Shown here one piece after another: positions 39,932 through 48,743 of a DNA stretch of 64,000 nucleotides; positions within the stretch are counted from its first letter, which is position 1; every line of letters starts with the position of its first letter. Source of the DNA: Cypionkella sinensis (lineage in GTDB: Bacteria; Pseudomonadota; Alphaproteobacteria; Rhodobacterales; Rhodobacteraceae). The notes under the pieces were generated by a model, which made no database searches, had not been told where the DNA came from, and saw nothing but the letters and a program-made list of their open reading frames with translations. The stretch spans positions 1,302,001 through 1,366,000 of the forward strand of contig NZ_JBHRTO010000001.1 in NCBI RefSeq assembly GCF_042646385.1, read 5' to 3'. The position numbers and the translations under genes were made by a program.

Positions 39932-41065
39932 TTAACGCAACAGCGCCCGCGCCTGATCAGGCCCCAAAGCGGCGGGGCGGGTGCAGGTGGTGGTCAGGGT
40001 GATGAATTCGCCGGTCTCGCCCGATTTCAGCGCGGCGGTCATCACATCGACCCCATGCAGCGTCCGCTCCAGCGAGCAACGCGCATCGCGCCCTTCTGTC
40101 ACCGCCAGCACCATATCGGCCATGCCTGCGGTGCGGTAATTCGCCTGATCCTCGCCGCGATGGCCCTTCTGATTGACCACGCCGAAGGGATGATCCCAAG
40201 GCGCGACCTGCGTCAGCACCCCGTCCCGCCCCGCAATCTCCAAAGGTCCCCCGAAGAAATTCGGATCGGGCACGTAAAGCGTGCCCTCGGTGCCATAGAG
40301 TTCAAAATGGTTGCGCTTGTGGTGCCACACGTCCCAGCTTGCCGAAAAGCTGATGGTTGCACCCGAATGAAACTCCAGCAATGCCTGAATGTTGGAAGGC
40401 GTCTTCACCGCAATCTCTTGCCCCGCGCGATCACCCGATCCGATCACCCGCGTCGGCGTCGCCGCAGAGGTCAGCGCCCCCACCCGCCGCACGGGGCCAA
40501 GCAGGTTGATCAGATTGGCAATGTAGTAAGGCCCCATATCCATGATCGGGCCTGCGCCGGGCAGATAGAAGAACTCGGGCGACGGATGCCAGCTTTCCGG
40601 GCCATGGCCCTGAATGGCCGCGCAACCCGTCGTAATCGTGCCGAGCTTGCCCTCATCAATCAGCGCGCGCGCCTGTTGATGGGTGCCGCCCAGGAACGTA
40701 TCCGGCGCACAGCCCACCGCCAGCCCTTTGCTGGCCGCCAGATCGCGCAATTCCACGCCTTCGGCCAGCGTCAGCACAAGCGGCTTTTCCGAATAGGCGT
40801 GCTTGCCAGCCTCAAGGATGCGTTTGGTCACGCCGTAATGCGCGTCGGGGATGGTGAGGTTGATCACCACATCCACGTCGTTATTCGCCAGCAGATCATC
40901 CACCGACTCCGCCTTGACGCCAAACTCCGCCCCCCGCGCCTGCGCGGTGGCCATATTCATATCGGCAACGCTGCGCACCTCCAGCCCTTTGAACAGCGGT
41001 GCCAACCGCAGATAAGAGGTCGAGATATTGCCGCAGCCAATGATGCCAATGCCCAGATTTGCCAT
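39932..41065 (-). CDS. Gfo/Idh/MocA-family sugar dehydrogenase (copy 1)
   Basis: A 377-residue NAD(P)-dependent oxidoreductase. The start MANLGIGIIGCGNISTSYLRLAPLF at 41065, with AAGGGG upstream, holds the Rossmann GxGxxG-like motif. The family EKP motif is in AYSEKPLVLTLAEG (catalytic Lys). GPYYIANLINLLGPVRRVGAL contains the usual substrate-side residues. It likely oxidises a sugar hydroxyl, as in 3-keto-glycoside pathways, in concert with the TIM-barrel isomerase gene immediately upstream (10-base gap). Confidence 0.93.
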   Translation of the reverse strand: MANLGIGIIGCGNISTSYLRLAPLFKGLEVRSVADMNMATAQARGAEFGVKAESVDDLLANNDVDVVINLTIPDAHYGVTKRILEAGKHAYSEKPLVLTLAEGVELRDLAASKGLAVGCAPDTFLGGTHQQARALIDEGKLGTITTGCAAIQGHGPESWHPSPEFFYLPGAGPIMDMGPYYIANLINLLGPVRRVGALTSAATPTRVIGSGDRAGQEIAVKTPSNIQALLEFHSGATISFSASWDVWHHKRNHFELYGTEGTLYVPDPNFFGGPLEIAGRDGVLTQVAPWDHPFGVVNQKGHRGEDQANYRTAGMADMVLAVTEGRDARCSLERTLHGVDVMTAALKSGETGEFITLTTTCTRPAALGPDQARALLR

Positions 41066-41075
41066 GATTTTCCCC

Positions 41076-41825
41076 TTAGAACTTTTCGGCCGAGGCCAAC
41101 GAGCGTTGTGCAAACCGCGCATGATCGGCGGGGTTGTCATGCTCCATCACGAAATTCGTCACGCCAATCTTGCGCAAGGCGGGCAGGATCTCGGCCCAAT
41201 CCACCACGCCGTGCCCGACATCGGCCCAACCATCCTCGGCCAGATTTTCGCCCTTGGCTGCGATGTCTTTCACATGCGCCGCGACGATGCGGGATTTGTG
41301 ATCGGCAATCCACGCCAGCGGGTCCGCGCCGCCGCGCACCACCCAAGCCACGTCCATTTCCCAAGCCAGATCCGGCCCGCCTTCAAACAACGCCGTCTGC
41401 GGCATCGCGCCATCGGCGGTTTTCACAAACTCGAAATCGTGGTTGTGCCAGCCAAACTTCAACCCGGCGGCCCGGATCGGCGCGCCTGCCTTTTGCAACC
41501 GCGCGCCCAGATCGTGCCAGCCTTTGCCGGTGGTCGGGCGCTCGTCCGGGTGAATCCATGGCACGATCACCTGCTCCATGCCCAAAGTCTTGGCGACAGT
41601 GATCGCCCAATCTGGGGTATCTTCCACCTGTGACAGCCCGAAATGCCCTGACGGCATTTTCAGCCCGCAAGCCTGAAGCCCCGCGTGCAGATCGGTCAAT
41701 CCTGCCTGATCGGCATAAAGCCCGCCAAAGCCTTCGACCGCGCGGTAGCCGGTTTCGGCCAGCATCTGCAAGGTCTTCGCCAAAGGCGGGAAGTTGCGCG
41801 ACGAATAGAGTTGATAGCTGAACAT
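41076..41825 (-). CDS. TIM-barrel sugar isomerase/epimerase (copy 1)
   Basis: A 249-residue protein of the xylose isomerase-like (AP_endonuc_2) family. Likely metal ligands are seen in KFGWHNHDFEF (His/Glu area), WEMDVAWVVRGGADPLAW (Asp), RIVAAHVKDIAAKG (His, Asp) and TNFVMEHDNPADH (Glu). Family members epimerise or isomerise keto-sugars; E. coli YcjR, a 3-keto-sugar 4-epimerase, belongs here. The gene lies between the Gfo/Idh dehydrogenase and the GH2 gene with short gaps. A keto-sugar epimerase role is inferred from those neighbours. Confidence 0.9.
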   Translation of the reverse strand: MFSYQLYSSRNFPPLAKTLQMLAETGYRAVEGFGGLYADQAGLTDLHAGLQACGLKMPSGHFGLSQVEDTPDWAITVAKTLGMEQVIVPWIHPDERPTTGKGWHDLGARLQKAGAPIRAAGLKFGWHNHDFEFVKTADGAMPQTALFEGGPDLAWEMDVAWVVRGGADPLAWIADHKSRIVAAHVKDIAAKGENLAEDGWADVGHGVVDWAEILPALRKIGVTNFVMEHDNPADHARFAQRSLASAEKF

Positions 41826-41834
41826 GATGCCTCC

Positions 41835-44222
41835 TCAGGCGGTCGGACCATAGGTCGCGGATTGAAGGTCGCGGATGGTGAAACGGGGGGCCGCACCGGA
41901 TTGCGCGGGGGTGAAGGTGATCGTGGCCGGGTGGCCGGGGAATAGGGTGAAGCTGTTGGCCGAGAACCGCCCCGGCTGATCGGCCTCGACCGTCACGAAC
42001 AGCGCCAGCGCCTCGGCGGTCAGGGTGATTTCATAGCCGCTGGGGTTTTTCTGAATCCGATGCGTCAGCCCCGCAGGCAAAAGATCGTAATGCTTGTAAG
42101 ACCTTGGCGCGAAAGTATCGCCAGAAATCAGCCCGTTGCTGTCTGACCATGTGTAGGCCAGCATTTCCTGCGGGCCGATCTGATCGGCACCGATATGCAG
42201 CGCCGGAACCGCGCTGTCCGCGACAGGCACCGTCGCCGCGCCCAAGTCCCGCGTGCGGCCATCCATCGCCACCGCTATCGCCTTTACTGTCAGATCAAGC
42301 GCCGCGCCATCATTCACCGCGCGCAATTCGATGCCACCCACGACCGGCACCGCCGAGACCAGCACCGGCTGGAAAAACTGCTTCGCCATATGGTGCAACA
42401 GCTTCCATCCGCCGCCGTGATCGAGGCTCGACCACGAACAGACTGGCCAAGTGTCGTTCAACTGCCAGATCAGCGCGCCCATGCAATGTGGACGCAAGCT
42501 GCGCCAATGCGTGACCGCGGTTTTGATCGCCAAGCCCTGCTGCACTTGGGACAGGTAAACAAAATTCTCAAAATCCACCGGAAAGCGGAAATACCGGAAC
42601 ATGGTTTCGGCGATGCGGGCATTGCCGCCTGCGTTCTTCTGATGGCTTTCCATCACCGGGGCGGCAATGTTGAAATCCTTTGGATCAGCGAATTTGCGGA
42701 TCACATCCATTGACGGATAGCTTTGAAAGCCAAACTCGCTGCAAAACCTGGGGCTGACATCGCGGTAATGGTCGAAATCGCGGCCCTCGTGCCAGACACT
42801 CCAGAAATGCATGTCGCCCTTGCTGTCGTCATGCCAGGCGTCGCCGAAATCCATCGGGCCGGGGCTGGGCGAGGATGGCCACCAAACCGCATCCGGCACC
42901 GTCGCCTTCAGCGCGGTTTCAATGCTGCGGTTCAGGCGGTCATATCCGACCAGATAGAGGTCACGATTGGCGCGGGTTTCGGGAAACCACGTCAGCGCGC
43001 CGATCAACTCATTGTCGCCGCACCATAGCACAAGGCTGGCATGGTGATGCAGCCGACGCGCCTGCTCGGCCACCTCAATCGCCACATTGTCTAGAAAGGC
43101 ACGGTCAGCCGGATAGATGTGGCAGGAAAACATGAAATCCTGCCAGACCATCAGGCCCAATTCATCGCAGAGGTCATAGAACCAGTCGGCCTCATACCGC
43201 CCACCGCCCCAGACCCGGATCATGTTCATGTTGGCGTCCACAGCCGATTGCAGCAGATCGCGGGTGGCCTTGGGCGTGATCCGCCCCGCCAGCGCATCCT
43301 GCGGTATCCAATTCGCGCCCTTGGCAAACACATCGCGACCATTGATGCGAAACTTGAAGCCAAGGCCCGCCGCATCCTTCTCGGTGATCAAGGCGGCCTC
43401 GCGCAGACCAATCCGCCGCGTCACGCGCTGATCGCCAAAGCTGATCACCAGATCATGCAACACCTGCGCGCCCTGCCCAACTGGCCACCACAGCGCGGGG
43501 TCATCCACCACCAATTCCGCCACGGCCCGACCGCGCCGCACCACGGCCTGCGCCGTGACACCGCAAAGTGCCATGGAAACGCTTGCGCCCTCTGCCTCGC
43601 CCTCCAGCTCTGCCGTCACCGTCACCACCGCTCGCCCCGGGCTGTGAGCTTGCGAGATCACAACCGATGCCATCCGCGCCGGGGTCAGCGGCTCAAGGTA
43701 AAAATCCCCATAAACCCCAAAATTGCCCAGCGCGATGTTCCAATCCCAGCCGAAATCGCAGGCGGGTTTCCGCAGCATATTCCCATTATGGATCGGGGTG
43801 TTGTTGGCCGAGAACGGCACGAAGTAGGGCTGCGCCGCCTGCCGCTTGGCGGCCTCGACCGCAGGCGAGCGGAAGGTGATCGCGATGTCATTCTCGCCCA
43901 AACGCAGCACGCTCGAAAGATCAACGCGGTGGCTGCGGAACATGTTGTCGGAGGCCAACACCACCACACCATTCACTGCAACCTCGGCCACGGTATCCAG
44001 CATGGAAACCACCAGCACCAGATCGGTGCGCGCCGCCGCAAACCTGCGCCGTGCCACCCAATCGCGGCCACAAATCCAGCGCAGCTCATATTCGTTGCGG
44101 CCCCAATAGGGATCGGGGATCGCCCCTGCGGCATGCAGCGCCGAGATGCCATCGCCTGGCAGGCTGAACGGCACGGCATGATCGCCGCCGTCCGACAGTA
44201 TCCAGCCGGTCGCCAGATCCAC
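41835..44222 (-). CDS. glycoside hydrolase family 2, beta-mannosidase-like
   Basis: A 795-residue GH2 enzyme. The layout is an N-terminal jelly roll (GWILSDGGDHAVPFSLPGDGISAL), an Ig-like domain, and the TIM barrel with NMIRVWGGGRYEADWFYDLCDELGLMVWQDFMFSCHIYP. The acid Glu region is in VLWCGDNE and the nucleophile in FCSEFGFQSYPSMDVI; GALIWQLNDTWPVCSWSSLD is typical of beta-mannosidases. No signal peptide, so hydrolysis is cytoplasmic after uptake. The start is GTG at 44222, two bases after the ATPase gene stop. The substrate is probably a beta-mannoside or related oligosaccharide. Confidence 0.92.
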   Translation of the reverse strand: MDLATGWILSDGGDHAVPFSLPGDGISALHAAGAIPDPYWGRNEYELRWICGRDWVARRRFAAARTDLVLVVSMLDTVAEVAVNGVVVLASDNMFRSHRVDLSSVLRLGENDIAITFRSPAVEAAKRQAAQPYFVPFSANNTPIHNGNMLRKPACDFGWDWNIALGNFGVYGDFYLEPLTPARMASVVISQAHSPGRAVVTVTAELEGEAEGASVSMALCGVTAQAVVRRGRAVAELVVDDPALWWPVGQGAQVLHDLVISFGDQRVTRRIGLREAALITEKDAAGLGFKFRINGRDVFAKGANWIPQDALAGRITPKATRDLLQSAVDANMNMIRVWGGGRYEADWFYDLCDELGLMVWQDFMFSCHIYPADRAFLDNVAIEVAEQARRLHHHASLVLWCGDNELIGALTWFPETRANRDLYLVGYDRLNRSIETALKATVPDAVWWPSSPSPGPMDFGDAWHDDSKGDMHFWSVWHEGRDFDHYRDVSPRFCSEFGFQSYPSMDVIRKFADPKDFNIAAPVMESHQKNAGGNARIAETMFRYFRFPVDFENFVYLSQVQQGLAIKTAVTHWRSLRPHCMGALIWQLNDTWPVCSWSSLDHGGGWKLLHHMAKQFFQPVLVSAVPVVGGIELRAVNDGAALDLTVKAIAVAMDGRTRDLGAATVPVADSAVPALHIGADQIGPQEMLAYTWSDSNGLISGDTFAPRSYKHYDLLPAGLTHRIQKNPSGYEITLTAEALALFVTVEADQPGRFSANSFTLFPGHPATITFTPAQSGAAPRFTIRDLQSATYGPTA

Positions 44223-44224
44223 CG

Positions 44225-45307
44225 CTACACCCGCTGCTCAGAGGCCGTGTCAAAGATCGAGGCCTTGGCGATATCGACCTTCAGATGCACCTTGCTGCCC
44301 GCAGCCAGCCGACGCTCTACCGGCACCCGAACAGACATTTTCAGCCCGCCCTCGGCCTCCAGCCACACCAGAGAATCCGCCCCCATCGGCTCGTCAATCT
44401 CGACCACCGCCGGGATCGTCAGCCCCGGCTCGGGCTTATCCTGAATGATCAGATGCTCGGGCCGCAGGCCAAGGATGGCTTTCGGGCGATCCAGCACCGC
44501 GCCGCCCTCATATCCCGCCAGATCTATCCGGGTTGCCCCGAACTGAAACGCCCGCCCAGCTTCGACCGTGGCGCCGTGCAGGAAGTTCATCGACGGGCTG
44601 CCTATAAACCCTGCCACGAACAGGTTCGACGGGCGGTTGTAGATTTCCTGCGGTGCTGCGAGTTGCTGGATGATCCCGCCGCGCATCACCGCAATCCGGT
44701 CGGCCAGCGTCAAAGCTTCGATCTGGTCATGCGTCACATAGACCATGGTGTTGTTCAGCCGGCTGTGCAGCCGCTTGATTTCCACCCGAAGTTCGCTGCG
44801 CAGCTTGGCGTCAAGGTTTGACAAAGGCTCGTCAAACAGGAACACATCGACATCGCGCACCAGCGCCCGCCCGATCGCCACCCGCTGCCGCTGCCCACCC
44901 GAAAGCGCCGCAGGTTTGCGGTCGAGCAGCGGCCCGATCTGCAAAATCTCGGCCGCCCGCGCGATGCGCTTGTCGATTTCATCCTTCGGCATCCGCGCGT
45001 TTTTCAGCCCGAACGACAGGTTCCCGCGCACCGTCATCTGCGGATAAAGCGCGTAGGATTGGAACACCATGCCGATGCCGCGCTCGCTCGGCTCTGCCCA
45101 GGTGACGTTCTTACCCTTGATCCAGATCTCGCCATCGGTGATGTCCAGCAGCCCCGCCAGACAGTTGAGCAACGTCGATTTCCCACAGCCCGACGGCCCC
45201 AGCAGCACGATAAATTCGCCCTCGGCCACGTCGATATTCATGTTCTTCAGCACGGAAACCGAACCAAAGCTCAGGCTCAGGTCTTTGACTTGGATGGAAT
45301 GGGTCAT
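44225..45307 (-). CDS. sugar ABC transporter ATP-binding protein (UgpC/MalK family)
   Basis: A 360-residue ATPase. Walker A GPSGCGKST lies at about residues 37-45. The Q-loop MVFQSYALYPQ, signature LSGGQRQRVAIGRALV, Walker B VFLFDEPLSNLDAKL and switch His in VYVTHDQIEALTLADR follow. The TOBE region is at the C-terminus (ILGLRPEHLIIQDKPEPG). It closes the transporter set SBP-permease-permease-ATPase and abuts the GH2 gene, so uptake and hydrolysis are on one message. Confidence 0.95.
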   Translation of the reverse strand: MTHSIQVKDLSLSFGSVSVLKNMNIDVAEGEFIVLLGPSGCGKSTLLNCLAGLLDITDGEIWIKGKNVTWAEPSERGIGMVFQSYALYPQMTVRGNLSFGLKNARMPKDEIDKRIARAAEILQIGPLLDRKPAALSGGQRQRVAIGRALVRDVDVFLFDEPLSNLDAKLRSELRVEIKRLHSRLNNTMVYVTHDQIEALTLADRIAVMRGGIIQQLAAPQEIYNRPSNLFVAGFIGSPSMNFLHGATVEAGRAFQFGATRIDLAGYEGGAVLDRPKAILGLRPEHLIIQDKPEPGLTIPAVVEIDEPMGADSLVWLEAEGGLKMSVRVPVERRLAAGSKVHLKVDIAKASIFDTASEQRV

Positions 45308-45310
45308 AGG

Positions 45311-46228
45311 TCAGCCTTTCACGGCACCCGCAGCAATGCCGCGCACAAAAAGTTTGCCAGAGACGAAGTAGATCACCAGCGGCACAAGCCCCGTCAGCAG
45401 CGTCGCCGCCATGTTGACGTTGTATTCCTTCACCCCCTGGACCGAGTTGACGATGTTGTTCAGTTGCACCGTCATCGGGTAGATTTCCGGCTTGGTGAAC
45501 ACGACGCCGAACAGGAAGTCGTTCCATATGCCGGTGATCTGCAGGATCAGCGCCACCACGAAAATCGGCAGGCTCATCGGCACCATGATCTGAAAGTAAA
45601 TCCGCCAGAACCCGGCGCCATCGACCCGCGCGGCCTTGAACAATTCTTCCGGCAAGCTGCTGAAATAATTGCGGAACAGCAGGGTCAGGATCGGCATGCC
45701 AAAGATGGTATGCACAAGGATCAAGCCGTAAAGCGTGCCGTAAATCCCCAACTCGCGCAGCAAGATCACGATGGGATACAGCATGATCTGATAGGGGATA
45801 AAGCTGCCGAAAATCAGGATAGTGAAGAACACTTCACTGCCCTTGAAGCGCCAGTTCACCAGCGCATAGCCGTTCACCGATGCCACAATGATCGAGATGA
45901 TCACCGATGGCACGGTGATCAGAACCGAGTTCCAGAACCCCCGCGACAGCCCATCACAGTTCAACCCCGTGCAAGCCTCGGACCACGCCTTGACCCATGG
46001 TTGAAAGGTGATCTCAACCGGGGGCGCAAAGATGTTGCCCATGCGGATTTCCGGCATCCCCTTCAGCGAGGTCATCACCATCACCCAAAGCGGCAACAGG
46101 TAGTAAACTGAGACCACGAACAGCACGCCATAAAGCATAATGTTGCTGCCGGAAAACCGCCGCCGGGGCTTCGCGCCGCGCGGTTGAACGCTGTGCGGCT
46201 GTGCGCTGGCCATGCTGACATCAGCCAT
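45311..46228 (-). CDS. carbohydrate ABC transporter permease (MalG type)
   Basis: A 305-residue inner-membrane permease with six predicted helices. The EAA loop is in ELFKAARVDGAGFWRIYFQIMVPMSLPIFVVALILQITGIWNDFLFGVVF, the CUT1 MalG-type signature ending in the WNDFLF segment. The N-terminal 30 residues are cytoplasmic and basic (PRGAKPRRRFSG). It overlaps the preceding MalF-type gene by eight bases and is followed after three bases by the ATPase gene. Confidence 0.94.
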   Translation of the reverse strand: MADVSMASAQPHSVQPRGAKPRRRFSGSNIMLYGVLFVVSVYYLLPLWVMVMTSLKGMPEIRMGNIFAPPVEITFQPWVKAWSEACTGLNCDGLSRGFWNSVLITVPSVIISIIVASVNGYALVNWRFKGSEVFFTILIFGSFIPYQIMLYPIVILLRELGIYGTLYGLILVHTIFGMPILTLLFRNYFSSLPEELFKAARVDGAGFWRIYFQIMVPMSLPIFVVALILQITGIWNDFLFGVVFTKPEIYPMTVQLNNIVNSVQGVKEYNVNMAATLLTGLVPLVIYFVSGKLFVRGIAAGAVKG

Positions 46229-47114
46229 GCTTCTTGCCTCCGAATTCCAGATAGGCCCAGGGGATCAGCACGATCAGCACCGACAGCAGCATCATCGTGC
46301 TGGCCGCAAAGCCTTGGCCCAGGTTCTGCGCGGTGAACATATAGCGATAGACATACATCGCAGGCACTTGGCTGGCATTGCCCGGCCCGCCCGAAGTTTG
46401 CGCCACCACCAGATCATACAGCTTGATGATGCCCGCCGCGACGATCACCAGCGTGGTGATAAACACCGGGCGCATCATCGGGATCACCACGAACAGATAG
46501 GTTTTCCACTTTGGGATGCCATCCACCCGCGCAGCTTTCCAGATATCCTCGTCAATGCCGCGCAGGCCCGCCAGCATCAGGCACATGGTAAACCCCGTGC
46601 CCTGCCACAGCCCTGCGATCAGCAGTCCATACAAAACGGTATTCGGGTTGTGCAGCGGATCGAAGGTAAAGCTTTCAAAGCCCATCCGCCGCACCACTTC
46701 CTGAATCCCCATTTCGGGGTTCAAAATCCATTGCCAGACAAGGCCGGTGACGATGAAAGACAAAGCAAACGGATAGAGCATGATGGTGCGGAACGTGTCT
46801 TCAAACCGGATTTTCTGATCCAGCAGCACCGCCAGCATGAAGCCCATGCTGATGGTGAAGATCAGCGACATCACGCCATAAAACGCCAGATTCCAGATCG
46901 CCGCATTCCACAGATCGGTAGACCACAAGCGGCGGTATTGATCAAAGCCCACAAACTCCAGCCGGGGTAACAGCTTGGAATTGGTGAAAGAATACAGCAC
47001 CGTCCACAGCGTGCCGCCGACAAAGACCACCAAGGTCGTCAGCACCATCGGCACTGCCGCGATCTTGGCGTTCAGGTTGCGAAATGGTCGCCAGCCCACT
47101 GGTTTTCCGGCCAT
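46221..47114 (-). CDS. carbohydrate ABC transporter permease (MalF type)
   Basis: A 297-residue permease with six helices. The EAA motif is in DIWKAARVDGIPKWKTYLFVVIPMMRPVFITTLVIVAAGIIKLYDLVVAQTSGGPGNAS. The first helix is in AAVPMVLTTLVVFVGGTLWTVLYSF. It pairs with the MalG-type permease and follows the binding-protein gene across an intrinsic-terminator-like stem, which should lower its expression relative to the binding protein. Confidence 0.94.
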   Translation of the reverse strand: MAGKPVGWRPFRNLNAKIAAVPMVLTTLVVFVGGTLWTVLYSFTNSKLLPRLEFVGFDQYRRLWSTDLWNAAIWNLAFYGVMSLIFTISMGFMLAVLLDQKIRFEDTFRTIMLYPFALSFIVTGLVWQWILNPEMGIQEVVRRMGFESFTFDPLHNPNTVLYGLLIAGLWQGTGFTMCLMLAGLRGIDEDIWKAARVDGIPKWKTYLFVVIPMMRPVFITTLVIVAAGIIKLYDLVVAQTSGGPGNASQVPAMYVYRYMFTAQNLGQGFAASTMMLLSVLIVLIPWAYLEFGGKKHG

Positions 47115-47138
47115 GTTGCGTCGCCTCCCCCCGGTGAC

Positions 47139-47169
47139 AAAAAGGCCGCCCGAACTGGCCGGACGGCCC
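47139..47169 (-). terminator. attenuator-like terminator between binding protein and permease
   Basis: Read leftward, GGGGCCGTCCGGCC and GGGCGGCC pair around AGTTC and are followed by TTTTTGTC. It lies between the binding-protein stop (47184) and the permease start (47114) on the same transcript. Partial read-through would give more binding protein than membrane components. Confidence 0.7.
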
Positions 47170-47183
47170 CTGCTCTGTCAGGC

Positions 47184-48413
47184 TTACAGCCCGGATTTCA
47201 GGATTTCGACGTAACGCGCCTGCGCGTCTTCCGGGGTCATCTCGCCGCTCCAGAATTCGCTTTGCATATCGCCCAACTGGGTCTGCACGTCTGGCGACCA
47301 CGCCTGATCGCCAGAGGGCACGACATTGCCGGATTTCAAGATCTCCAGCCCCTTCTTCATGCAGTCGTTGGCTGACGACATATCAATGTCGCCCCGGATC
47401 GGCAGCGAACCTTTTTTCAGGTTGAACGCGACCTGCACCTCGGGGCTGACCAGCAAAGCGGCCAGACGCTTTTGCGCCGCTTCCTTGTCGGGATCATCCA
47501 GCTTCGGGAAATAGAACGCATCGCCGCCGGTCGACAGGTAAGCATTCAGCCCCAAACCCGGGAGGCAGGTGTAATCCTTGCCGGCAACCTTGCCCGCCAC
47601 GGCAAATTCGCCCTGCGCCCAGTCACCCATGATCTGCCCGGCGGCATCGCCGTTGATCACCATATTGGTGGCCTGATTCCAATCCTGCACGGTGGATTTC
47701 GCCGCCAGCTTGCGCGCCTCTGCCGCTGCCTGGAACACTTTCAGCATCTCGGGGCCAGCGGCCGCGTCCATATCCTTGTCGAGGTTGACTTTCTTCCACA
47801 GATCCAAGCCGCCAACGCCGACAGTGATCGCGTTGAACGCAAGGTTAGATTGCCAGGCCTGCCGCCCCAAGGCCAACGGGATTTTCCCTGCCGCCTCAAC
47901 CTGCGGCGCGCTGGCGACAAATTCCGTCCAGTTCTGCGGCACCGGAATACCCAGGTCCTCATAGATCTTGTTGTTGATCCACAGCCATTCAGGCGAGTGA
48001 ATGTTCATTGGCGCACAATAGACCTTCCCGTCAATCGTGCAGCCATCCAGCAACGAGATCGGGTTGATCACGTCGCGCCATTTCTGCGCCTCGGCCACAT
48101 CGGTCAGATCCAGCATCAGCCCGGCCTGCACCAGCTCCAGCGCCTGCTGGCCGTGGTTGAACTGCGTCGCCCCCATCGGATCGCCGCCGCTGATCCGCGC
48201 GATCATCACCGGGCGCGCGGTATCGCCGCCACCCGCAATCGCGCCGTCCACCCAGTGATCGCCACTGGCGTCAAATGCTTTGGCCAGTTCGGCCACCGCA
48301 GCCGCCTCACCGCCCGATGTCCACCAATGCGTCACTTCCAGATCGGTCGCCATGGCCGCTGAAGGCAGCGCAACACTCAGCAGAAGGCCAGCGGCCAATT
48401 TCCACGTTTTCAT
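47184..48413 (-). CDS. ABC transporter extracellular sugar-binding protein
   Basis: A 409-residue binding protein, normal for CUT1 systems. The signal peptide MKTWKLAAGLLLSVALPSAAMA ends in an AxA site before TDLEVTHWWTSGGEAAAVAELAKAFDASG, the standard mature start of glucose/oligosaccharide binding proteins. The start at 48413 gives a proper signal; the longer frame to 48431 adds six residues. It is the first gene of the leftward operon, divergent from the LacI gene, with twin operators just upstream. Confidence 0.94.
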   Translation of the reverse strand: MKTWKLAAGLLLSVALPSAAMATDLEVTHWWTSGGEAAAVAELAKAFDASGDHWVDGAIAGGGDTARPVMIARISGGDPMGATQFNHGQQALELVQAGLMLDLTDVAEAQKWRDVINPISLLDGCTIDGKVYCAPMNIHSPEWLWINNKIYEDLGIPVPQNWTEFVASAPQVEAAGKIPLALGRQAWQSNLAFNAITVGVGGLDLWKKVNLDKDMDAAAGPEMLKVFQAAAEARKLAAKSTVQDWNQATNMVINGDAAGQIMGDWAQGEFAVAGKVAGKDYTCLPGLGLNAYLSTGGDAFYFPKLDDPDKEAAQKRLAALLVSPEVQVAFNLKKGSLPIRGDIDMSSANDCMKKGLEILKSGNVVPSGDQAWSPDVQTQLGDMQSEFWSGEMTPEDAQARYVEILKSGL

Positions 48414-48743
48414 AGGATCCTCCCAGATCATGTCGATTTATTGCCGTCTAAATCGTTATAGCTCTATCCTATAACGTTATAGATTTTTCGATCAAGCAAT
48501 CTTTTCGCTTGTAGCACTGGGTTTTCTGCGCCTTCATCGGGGGTGGTATCGGGGAGATTCCCGCTGCGGTTTGGATCACGATTTTCACGGAAGTCTCTGA
48601 AATATCGGCATAGTTGGTGCGCTGCCCGCCCACTCAACCACGGCGTGCAAAACGCCGCAACCCGGCATTTCAGCGAATCACATGGCTGGAAGAATGCGCG
48701 GAATAAGGCCACATCTTTGGGTCAAGTTTCGGAAATGGAAGCG
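48414..48743. promoter_or_regulatory. divergent promoter region of the second sugar locus, 330 bases
   Basis: The gap separates the leftward transporter operon from the rightward lacI-type gene. It contains the two LacI operators at 48448-48482. A rightward frame extends through it from 48543 but has no protein character before the regulator start. No other gene is seen. Confidence 0.7.
48448..48482. promoter_or_regulatory. twin LacI-type operators, 21 bp apart
   Basis: CTATAACGTTATAG (48469-48482) is a perfect 14-bp palindrome with the central CG typical of LacI-family sites. CTAAATCGTTATAG (48448-48461) keeps one full half. The half-site CGTTATAG recurs exactly 21 bases apart, two helical turns, on the same face of DNA. 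They lie just upstream of the binding-protein gene. Confidence 0.8.
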
